NCBI GenBank assembly: GCA_900553765.1
Contig: USET01000056.1
Coordinates: forward strand, 1-6,639
Reading direction: 5' to 3'
Length of the DNA: 6,639 nucleotides
DNA from: an uncultured Mycoplasmatota bacterium
GTDB lineage: Bacteria; Bacillota_I; Bacilli_A; RF39; UBA660
In this document: positions 1 to 5,283 of the stretch, piece by piece
Layout: the number at the start of each line of letters is the position of its first letter
Numbering within the stretch: the first letter of the stretch is position 1
Made by a program: the position numbers and the translations under genes
The notes under the pieces: generated by a model
Told to the model about the DNA's origin: nothing
What the model saw: the letters and a program-made list of their open reading frames with translations, nothing else
The model's database searches: none

Positions 1-41
1 TACTGATTATAGTATAGTTGATTTATGAAAAATTCGCAAAC

Positions 42-69
42 AAAAACATTGTCTTAAGACAATGTTTTT
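42..69. terminator. Probable bidirectional Rho-independent terminator
   Basis: This is a perfect 28-bp inverted repeat. A five-A tract, a 7-bp CATTGTC/GACAATG stem with a TTAA loop and a five-T tract read the same on both strands, so either transcript would form a hairpin followed by a U run. On the minus strand the run continues as TTTTTGTTTG. It sits exactly at the 3' end of ylbL, and the TAA stop of ylbL lies in the loop. A two-way terminator suggests that another gene, ending to the left on the plus strand, converges here. The stem is short and only moderately GC-rich, so its efficiency is uncertain. Confidence 0.75.
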
Positions 70-1064
70 AAATACGCAATCGCTTGATCGATCGATGATA
101 CTTTGACTAATTTAATATCATAGTTATGTTCTTTTTTGACTTTCTTTGCCTCTTCGTAGTTTTCTCCAGCGGGAACAAAGAAAAGATCGGCTTTATCTTT
201 CACAGCGCCTTGCAACTTGTATTCTACTCCACCAATACTACCGACCGTTCCATTTTCATCGATCGTCCCTGTTCCAACAATTTTTAATCCGTGGGTTAAA
301 TCTTCACCAGAAATTGCTTGATATAGAGCAAGTGTCATCATGAAGCCTCCGCTCGGTCCGGATTCGTCCGAACGAAAATGAAACTCTATGTCTCCTTGGT
401 CTAATTCCTTCTGCTCCGAAACCATCATTCCTACCAAGGTACGCTCATCTTCCTTATATAAGGTTGCTTGTACTTCTGCTTCTTTTCCATTTCGTTTCAC
501 AGTAAAATCTACTTGCTCTCCAGCTTGATAAGTACTAATTGTATTCAATAACTCAGACTTGGAACGAATCTCTTTCCCTTCAAACGTCAACAGTTGATCT
601 TGCACTTTTAAAGTCGTATTTGCATTTGGATCAATGTAGGTAACATATAATTTTGTATCCTCGATCACCACTGATTTTCCCGCCCTAGAAAGTGCTACCA
701 TAACCGCATTTTGATTTGCTTCCTCTAACAACAAATGATTACGGAAAGAAGCATCCTCCATCGTTTCGTTCTCATATAATACTTCTTCCTTTTTTAGAAT
801 ATCCCAATCGGGATGAATCATCGCATACAAAAGTGTCGGTATCGTCGCCCGGTATTCACTGACATAGGCGAGATTTAAACTCCCGCTCGTCTCCTTTTTC
901 CCTTTCATTTCGATTTTGTCAGATACATCGATTACTCCTCCTGGGGCATTGATATAGTATGGAAAAGGTATGAAACAAATAACAGTTGTCACGATTAGGG
1001 TAATAAAGAAAATGCGATTTTCTTTGATGATTTGTCTTACTTTATCATATACTTTACTAATCAC
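54..1064 (-). CDS. ylbL: YlbL/SepM-family membrane-anchored PDZ-Lon serine protease
   Basis: A 336-residue protein with the full YlbL architecture. It has a short cytoplasmic N-terminus, one membrane anchor at about 18-36 and a conserved-looking PFPYYINAPGG segment just after it. A PDZ-like domain follows at about 130-212 and a Lon (S16) protease domain at about 225-334. The catalytic Ser-Lys dyad is visible: Ser238 in GPSGG and Lys283 in GGVEYK, matching the Lon motifs GPSAG and GGLKEK. The active site should face the cell exterior. Family knowledge: B. subtilis YlbL (DdcP) degrades the division inhibitor YneA after DNA damage, and streptococcal SepM trims a competence peptide; the substrate here is unknown. 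The start is GTG, supported by AGGAGG six bases upstream. The last codons lie inside the terminator palindrome. It diverges from ylbJ with a 46-bp gap, and no key residue appears to be missing. Confidence 0.93.
   Translation of the reverse strand: MISKVYDKVRQIIKENRIFFITLIVTTVICFIPFPYYINAPGGVIDVSDKIEMKGKKETSGSLNLAYVSEYRATIPTLLYAMIHPDWDILKKEEVLYENETMEDASFRNHLLLEEANQNAVMVALSRAGKSVVIEDTKLYVTYIDPNANTTLKVQDQLLTFEGKEIRSKSELLNTISTYQAGEQVDFTVKRNGKEAEVQATLYKEDERTLVGMMVSEQKELDQGDIEFHFRSDESGPSGGFMMTLALYQAISGEDLTHGLKIVGTGTIDENGTVGSIGGVEYKLQGAVKDKADLFFVPAGENYEEAKKVKKEHNYDIKLVKVSSIDQAIAYLKTLS
1024..1053 (+). promoter_or_regulatory. Candidate ylbJ promoter inside the 5' end of ylbL
   Basis: TTGATG (1024-1029) and TATACT (1048-1053) are 18 bases apart, with 4/6 and 5/6 matches to the sigma-A consensus. 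Transcription would begin near 1060, leaving a leader of about 50 bases before ylbJ. It lies within ylbL codons. If ylbJ is a sporulation gene it may instead use a sporulation sigma factor, which I could not identify by eye. Confidence 0.35.
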
Positions 1065-1070
1065 AGGGAT

Positions 1071-1076
1071 CCTCCT
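1071..1076 (-). promoter_or_regulatory. Ribosome binding site for ylbL (supports GTG start)
   Basis: On the minus strand this reads AGGAGG, within a longer AGGAAGGAGG, six bases before the GTG at 1064. Such a strong site at ideal spacing is the main reason for accepting a GTG start. Confidence 0.8.
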
Positions 1077-1087
1077 TCCTACTTTAT

Positions 1088-1115
1088 TTTATAGAAAAAC
1101 AGGTGGTATTATGAA
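1088..1115 (-). promoter_or_regulatory. Candidate ylbL promoter
   Basis: On the minus strand, TTCATA (1115-1110) and TATAAA (1093-1088) are separated by 16 bases and sit just upstream of the ylbL ribosome site. Each box matches the sigma-A consensus only partly (4/6 and 5/6). The -35 box overlaps the start codon of ylbJ on the other strand, so this is a weak call made from spacing and position only. Confidence 0.3.
1101..1106 (+). promoter_or_regulatory. Ribosome binding site that sets the ylbJ start
   Basis: AGGTGG lies four bases before the ATG at 1111. The reading frame stays open back to 970, but that extension is antisense to ylbL codons and I saw no comparable ribosome site for its upstream ATGs, so 1111 is preferred. 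Confidence 0.65.
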
Positions 1116-2091
1116 AAAAGTTTGTACGAGCATTGCCATAATGACAGTGTTAATCTTTATCGGAATTGAGATTTTAACATCATCTAAATACATCATGGAA
1201 TCCGTTTCTTTTTCCTTTAAGATATGGCAAGAAAACATCTTCCCGTCCTTATTTCCATTTTTCGTTTTATCGGAAATCCTAACTCAATATGGATTTATCG
1301 AACTTATCGGAGAATTGATGCGTCCTTTGATGCAATCACTTTTTCGGATCAAAGGAGAGTGCGCTTTTATCTTCATTATGAGTATTATATCAGGATTTCC
1401 TTCAAACGCCAAATACACACGCGAACTCTACTTGAATGGAACAATCTCGGAAAGTGAGGCCTCTAAAGTACTCACTTTCACCCACTTTTCAAATCCACTT
1501 TTTATCATGGGAACTGTCGCACTTCTTTTTTTAAACAATAAGGAGATCGGTCTTCTTATCCTTCTTTGTCATTACAGTACAAATATTATCATCGGTCTAA
1601 TTTTTCGCGATTATGCTCCTAGTGAAAAAGATCATACGAAGATCTCACTGAAACGGGCAATTTTAAAAATGCACGAAAAAAGAATTCATAATCATTCCAG
1701 CTTTGGAAAAATCATTACAAATTCTTTACAAAATGCGATTCAAACATTGTTATTAATCCTCGGTGTCGTAACGATGTTTTTAGTAATTACGACAATGATC
1801 GATCAAAACTTAAACATCGACAGCTACCACCAGAGCATTTTAAACGGGTTTATCGAGATGACACAGGGATTAAAATATGTAAGTTTGCTCGACATTCCAT
1901 TAAAATTCAAAAGTACGATTACCGCTATGATATTATCGTTTGGCGGACTATCTGTACATATGCAAATGATCGGAATCTTAAGTGATACCAAGATCAAATA
2001 TCTTCCATTTTTTACTGCGCGGCTTCTACACGCATCTATCGCGTCTTTTCTTGTATATTTCTTGTTCGATTATTGGAGTTTGCTTATCTAG
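1111..2091 (+). CDS. ylbJ: YlbJ/SpoVV-family polytopic membrane protein (nucleoside-recognition/gate type)
   Basis: A 326-residue, very hydrophobic protein with roughly seven or eight membrane segments, the first at about 5-22. Family hallmarks are SLFPFFVLSEIL at 46-57, SGFPSNAK at 94-101, FSNPLFIMG at 126-134, EMTQGLKY at 249-256 and SFGGLSVHMQ at 276-285. Family knowledge: B. subtilis YlbJ (SpoVV) is needed for spore formation and is thought to move dipicolinic acid out of the mother cell; its domain is shared with nucleoside-recognition 'gate' proteins. A role in sporulation here is an inference, since the window contains no other spore gene and related proteins may have other cargo. It is shorter than Bacillus YlbJ, which is about 400 residues. 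It diverges from ylbL, its close neighbour in Bacillus as well. Its TAG stop overlaps the TAG stop of the convergent pilin-like gene, and no terminator is visible. Confidence 0.87.
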   Translation: MKKVCTSIAIMTVLIFIGIEILTSSKYIMESVSFSFKIWQENIFPSLFPFFVLSEILTQYGFIELIGELMRPLMQSLFRIKGECAFIFIMSIISGFPSNAKYTRELYLNGTISESEASKVLTFTHFSNPLFIMGTVALLFLNNKEIGLLILLCHYSTNIIIGLIFRDYAPSEKDHTKISLKRAILKMHEKRIHNHSSFGKIITNSLQNAIQTLLLILGVVTMFLVITTMIDQNLNIDSYHQSILNGFIEMTQGLKYVSLLDIPLKFKSTITAMILSFGGLSVHMQMIGILSDTKIKYLPFFTARLLHASIASFLVYFLFDYWSLLI

Positions 2092-3758
2092 TTAGAACTT
2101 ACAATCGAGAGTAAAGTAAATCTCGCATACCCATGCCCACTATTTCCTGGCATTGTTCCACCTTTATAGCTTGGCATCGATCCGGTTCCTGCAACCATCT
2201 TTCCGTTAGAAAACACTTTTCCTGAATAATGTTGAGGTTTTCCTGTATGATTTCCATCTTTATCGATCGCGTTACATCCGGTATAACCAGAGATAAATGA
2301 AGATCCTCCGGCTCCAGTTGCGGCAGTGTCGGTAGCAACTCCAGAAGCTCCACCACCGTAGTAGCCACCGCCTCCGCCACTCAAATATTTGGAGCCACCA
2401 TTTCCACCGCGACCAAACGCCCCGGAATCTCCTTTCGCATAAGAACCGCTTCCTCCAGTTCCACCAGCAGTCTGAGTTCCACCTTTAGCTACGGTTACAT
2501 CACTTGCTCCAATCACTTTACCGTCAATTCCAGTAAGCGTACCTCCGGCTCCTCCAGTAGTTTCACTCGCGGCAAGTTCATATCCGCCTCCACCTCCGGC
2601 AGCGACCATGATACGACTTTGCAATCCATTTAAATTACTCCATGATCCTCCAACGAGGCGTACATCAGTTGCTCCGCCGCCACTATTATATCGATTGATG
2701 TCATCAGGATGAGAATTCTCTAGCATCGAAGATCCTCCTCCATTGAAAGCAACTGCAACATCACCTCTCGCTTTATGTTCTCCAACATACACATAGAGTG
2801 TTTCAGATGGTGTTAAATTGATTGTTCCACTAGTATATGCGCCATTTCCACCATAGGAACCTCCACCTTGTGCGCCCCAAAGTTCAACTTTATAGGTTCC
2901 ATTCACTGGCGGAATAAAAACCTGTTCTTGACCTGTATATTGATAATCAGTCTCTGCTGGCACTACTGTAACACGGCGAGTTCTTTTGTTGACTAATGTC
3001 CCATTATTGTAAAAAGAATATTCGCACGTATAAGTTTCTCCTACCGTGTTTCCGACAGAACAATTTGTTCTTACTCGGCTATCATTTTCAATCATATTTC
3101 CGTTTTCGTCGATGACAAACCACCCCGGCTCTTGATAGGCTATCGTATTGTATAACACCATCTCTTCGAGCCCTCGTAAATATAAATGTTCTGTTTGTCC
3201 ATTTCCTTCGAAAACAATATTATTTAAAGCAGTCTCTTGATTATTATACTGATATACAAGTCTGATTCCAAAGTTGTCTCCTGTAAATAAATGATGAGTC
3301 ACAGGTATGTCGATTCGAATAAACGAATTATTTCCCATCATGGCAGCAGTCGGACTTGTCATAGGTGTCTCTGTCGTCACGTGCATTTCGCCTATTTTAC
3401 TGCCATCCGCTAATTTCGTCGCATAATTTCCATAACGAATTACTTTGTTTGTCTTATCTACCTTTAATTGCTTCGTCGTATTATCTTCAAATGTAAAGTT
3501 AAGACAATATTCCCCACAATTCGTTGCATAAAGAATCTTTTTATTACTTAAGTCGTCACTTATCGTCTTTGTGATATTCGTCTGTTTTGTTAGTAACTCT
3601 GTTTTAATGACACCAGAAACATATAGTTCTTTCACTTGAATGAGGACTTGGAATAAGAAAACGATGACAATCATGGCAAGTGCAAACGAAACAACTAATT
3701 CTACTACAGTAAATCCTCGTTGATCTAAATTCTGTTTTCTTCTATGAAATAATCCCAT
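2088..3758 (-). CDS. Large type IV prepilin-like protein with Ig-like and Gly-rich C-terminal domains
   Basis: A 556-residue protein, several times the size of a typical pilin. It has a basic 15-residue leader, then the prepilin peptidase motif: cleavage after Gly15, Phe16 as the new N-terminus, Glu20 as the conserved Glu+5, and a hydrophobic helix to about residue 46. Residues 50-200 form a pilin-like globular part of unknown fold, including a CGEYC pair (81, 85). Residues about 203-267 resemble a bacterial Ig-like (DUF5011-type) domain ending TRRVTVV, with Cys233 and Cys245 well placed for a disulfide. From about 272 to 550 comes a Gly-rich domain with YTGQEQVFIPPVNGTYKVEL at its start, glycine runs, GGGGGYYGGGAS at 461-472, SSFISGYTGCN at 486-496 and a GNSGHGYARFT ending. 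It is the second gene of an operon, 15 bases after its paralogue, with AGGAGG seven bases before ATG. Likely role: a minor pilin or tip adhesin on the cell surface. The pilin signal is clear; the ligand is unknown. Confidence 0.88.
   Translation of the reverse strand: MGLFHRRKQNLDQRGFTVVELVVSFALAMIVIVFLFQVLIQVKELYVSGVIKTELLTKQTNITKTISDDLSNKKILYATNCGEYCLNFTFEDNTTKQLKVDKTNKVIRYGNYATKLADGSKIGEMHVTTETPMTSPTAAMMGNNSFIRIDIPVTHHLFTGDNFGIRLVYQYNNQETALNNIVFEGNGQTEHLYLRGLEEMVLYNTIAYQEPGWFVIDENGNMIENDSRVRTNCSVGNTVGETYTCEYSFYNNGTLVNKRTRRVTVVPAETDYQYTGQEQVFIPPVNGTYKVELWGAQGGGSYGGNGAYTSGTINLTPSETLYVYVGEHKARGDVAVAFNGGGSSMLENSHPDDINRYNSGGGATDVRLVGGSWSNLNGLQSRIMVAAGGGGGYELAASETTGGAGGTLTGIDGKVIGASDVTVAKGGTQTAGGTGGSGSYAKGDSGAFGRGGNGGSKYLSGGGGGYYGGGASGVATDTAATGAGGSSFISGYTGCNAIDKDGNHTGKPQHYSGKVFSNGKMVAGTGSMPSYKGGTMPGNSGHGYARFTLLSIVSSN
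2347..2378. repeat. 32-bp exact direct repeat, copy 1 (in the Gly-rich domain)
   Basis: This stretch is identical, base for base, to 4036-4067 in the paralogous gene. It encodes the GGGGGYYGGGA core. The offset between copies is 1,689 bp, an exact multiple of three, so recombination between copies would fuse the two pilin-like genes in frame. The identity may reflect recent duplication, gene conversion or constrained codons. Confidence 0.85.
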
Positions 3759-3765
3759 CTATATT

Positions 3766-3771
3766 CCTCCT
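3766..3771 (-). promoter_or_regulatory. Ribosome binding site between the two pilin-like genes
   Basis: AGGAGG on the minus strand lies seven bases before the ATG at 3758 and within the 15-bp gap after the preceding TAA. With no room for a separate promoter or terminator in the gap, the two genes are probably co-transcribed. Confidence 0.8.
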
Positions 3772-3773
3772 CA

Positions 3774-5189
3774 TTATTTAGAAAATGTTGAAACGTAAGA
3801 AATATTGACTTGCCCATTTCCTGCGTTTCCTGTAACTGTTCCTGTTTTATTTGGATTTGGCATCGATTCATCTCCAGCAATCATAATTCCATTCGAAAAT
3901 ACGAGAGCGGATAGATGAACAGGAGATCCTGTGTGGGTTCCGTTTGTAGCAAGCGAATTACATCCGGCATAGCCAGAGATAAAAGACGATCCTCCAGCTC
4001 CGCCTCCACCAGTTCCATAAGCTCCAGCACCTCCGGCTCCACCACCGTAGTAGCCACCGCCTCCGCCTCCGGCTCCACCGGCGACGTTCTTAATTGCATC
4101 GCTCTCTACTGGGCGACCTCCAACACCTAAAGTTCCAGCTTTCCCAGCGAGTCCATTCGAAGCGTACGCAGCTGCAGCGATTCCTCCAGCTCCACCTTTC
4201 GTCTGGGCCGCTCCAACACCAGATCTTCCGTTCGTTACATCCGAAGCTGTAGAAGAGCTCGTTGGCAATCCTTGTAAAGCACCTCCGGCTCCTCCAGCAT
4301 TTCCAGAAGCACCTTGTCCACCACCTCCGGCAGCAACGATAATTCTGCTCGCATAGGCAAATGTATTGTCACCAAGAGATAGTCTTACGTCGCTCGCACC
4401 ACCTCCGGCTCCGCCGATCATTTGATCGCGATTACCTCCATCAGCACGCATAGAACCACTTCCTCCAGCTCCTCCGTTGAAACTATCCGTTCGAATGCTA
4501 TCAGCACCCTTTCCACCAACGTAAATATATAGTTTTGTTCCTTTATTTAAATAGACAGAACCTGCTGCATAGGCGCCGTGTCCTCCGTGTTCTCCACCTC
4601 CGGCAGCTCCCCATGCTTCAATTCGATAAAGCCCAGATTCTGGTACTGTAAACGTTTGATAATTCCCCGTATAATAATATTGATACATTAAAGTATTTGC
4701 ACCTAATTTTAAAGTTGCGTACTCGACAATCAAGCGATATCCATCGGAAGTACTATCTGTATTGATATAGCGTACGAACTCTTTTGTCTCCTCACTCATG
4801 TCATGAGATTCTAGATTTTTCAAAAAATTCGTCACGTTACTTCCCGTAAAATATACGTGTTCTACGTTGAGAGAAAGCAGTAATTGCTGGCAATATGCAG
4901 TCTCTACAAAATATTCGCTAGAACAGTCAGAAAACTCTACATAATAAATACCATCCAAGACATTGTCTTCATAAGTATTTATAAGCTGATCATATCCATC
5001 TTGTTGAATATATTGATTGATGCTTTGTGCACCATACAAAGCATTTACGGTATTATAGGAAAACGTCGTTTCGTAACTACTGTTCACCTTTTGAAATTGT
5101 ACAAATAAAAATACTAATAACGATGTGACAAACACTGACACGATCAATGTTTCCATCAACGAAAACCCCAGGTTATTCTTTTTTTTCAT
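3774..5189 (-). CDS. Large type IV prepilin-like protein with Gly-rich C-terminal domain
   Basis: A 471-residue protein and the first gene of the two-gene operon. It has a short basic leader (MKKKNNLG) cut after Gly8, then Phe9, Glu13 as Glu+5, and a hydrophobic helix to about residue 33. Residues 40-168 form a pilin-like region of unknown fold with Cys89 and Cys100, which could pair. The Gly-rich domain spans about 172-466. It opens with YTGNYQTFTVPESGLYRIEA, contains GGGGGGYYGGGAGG at 374-387 and SSFISGYAGCN at 401-411, and closes with GNAGNGQVNISYV. These blocks match the downstream paralogue in order, but the Ig-like insert is absent. The start has AAAGGAG seven bases upstream of ATG. After cleavage by a prepilin peptidase not encoded here, it would be packed into or capped onto a type IV pilus or pseudopilus. 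Its size suggests a minor subunit exposed at the tip, which is inferred. A secretion-system pseudopilin is an alternative. Confidence 0.88.
   Translation of the reverse strand: MKKKNNLGFSLMETLIVSVFVTSLLVFLFVQFQKVNSSYETTFSYNTVNALYGAQSINQYIQQDGYDQLINTYEDNVLDGIYYVEFSDCSSEYFVETAYCQQLLLSLNVEHVYFTGSNVTNFLKNLESHDMSEETKEFVRYINTDSTSDGYRLIVEYATLKLGANTLMYQYYYTGNYQTFTVPESGLYRIEAWGAAGGGEHGGHGAYAAGSVYLNKGTKLYIYVGGKGADSIRTDSFNGGAGGSGSMRADGGNRDQMIGGAGGGASDVRLSLGDNTFAYASRIIVAAGGGGQGASGNAGGAGGALQGLPTSSSTASDVTNGRSGVGAAQTKGGAGGIAAAAYASNGLAGKAGTLGVGGRPVESDAIKNVAGGAGGGGGGYYGGGAGGAGAYGTGGGGAGGSSFISGYAGCNSLATNGTHTGSPVHLSALVFSNGIMIAGDESMPNPNKTGTVTGNAGNGQVNISYVSTFSK
4036..4067. repeat. 32-bp exact direct repeat, copy 2 (in the Gly-rich domain)
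   Basis: This is the partner of 2347-2378, in the same orientation and the same codon phase. It overlaps a minus-strand run of six GG doublets separated by single bases (4054-4070), so the repeat is also the most G-rich part of the coding strand. Confidence 0.85.
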
Positions 5190-5207
5190 AAACTGACTCC
5201 TTTATTA

Positions 5208-5236
5208 TTGTATTTATCATAAAACTATTATATAAT
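5208..5236 (+). promoter_or_regulatory. Probable promoter of the pilB-like ATPase gene
   Basis: A perfect TATAAT (5231-5236) is preceded, with the ideal 17-base spacing, by TTGTAT (5208-5213), which matches only half of the -35 consensus. Transcription would start near 5243, giving a leader of about 40 bases before the GTG at 5284. Confidence 0.55.
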
Positions 5237-5255
5237 ATTATCAGGATAAAAGCTA
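5227..5255 (-). promoter_or_regulatory. Candidate promoter of the pilin-like operon
   Basis: On the minus strand a perfect TATAAT lies at 5232-5227, about 38 bases before the operon's first ATG. The hexamer 17 bases further upstream (TAGCTT, 5255-5250) is a poor -35 box, so an activator or another -35 may be needed. The -10 box overlaps the plus-strand -10 box by two bases inside a 12-bp palindrome (5226-5237). Confidence 0.35.
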
Positions 5256-5269
5256 GTCCAAAAAGATAA

Positions 5270-5275
5270 AAGGGG
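5270..5275 (+). promoter_or_regulatory. Ribosome binding site that sets the GTG start of the ATPase gene
   Basis: AAGGGG lies eight bases before GTG 5284. An ATG at 5282 overlaps this GTG (ATGTG) but is out of frame and hits a stop at 5330-5332. The in-frame TAG at 5254-5256 rules out a longer ATPase protein. Confidence 0.7.
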
Positions 5276-5283
5276 TTGAAAAT

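Noticed and set aside
2..28. Possible 3' end of a plus-strand gene (eight codons then TGA)
   Set aside because: An open frame this short occurs easily by chance and no protein family can be recognised. It is mentioned only because the two-way terminator hints at a converging gene.
970..1110. N-terminal extension of ylbJ from the ATG at 970
   Set aside because: The 47 extra residues are antisense to ylbL codons and have no visible ribosome site. A good site precedes the ATG at 1111, where the family-like sequence begins.
2105..2125. Possible terminator hairpin just past the ylbJ stop (CGAGA/TCTCG arms)
   Set aside because: The stem is only five base pairs with a long AT loop, and no T tract follows on either strand.
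2099..2380. Second minus-strand frame over the Gly-rich coding region (a similar one at 3881-4099)
   Set aside because: Repeated Glu/Ala/Val/Leu residues result from reading GGN codons out of phase. The true frame has the pilin signal and paralogy.
3915..4130. Plus-strand open frame through the Gly-rich region
   Set aside because: Its Ser/Thr/Ala-rich product is what the complement of glycine codons gives. There is no ribosome site and it lies wholly inside a confident gene.
2340..4620. Gly-rich repeats considered as a tandem repeat array or CRISPR
   Set aside because: Units vary in length and sequence with no regular spacers. The periodicity comes from glycine codons within two genes.
4884..5108. 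Plus-strand 74-codon open frame opposite the pilin-like gene
   Set aside because: It has no ribosome site or recognisable family and is fully antisense to the supported gene. The other short plus-strand frames at 146-343 and 1224-1457 fail for the same reasons.
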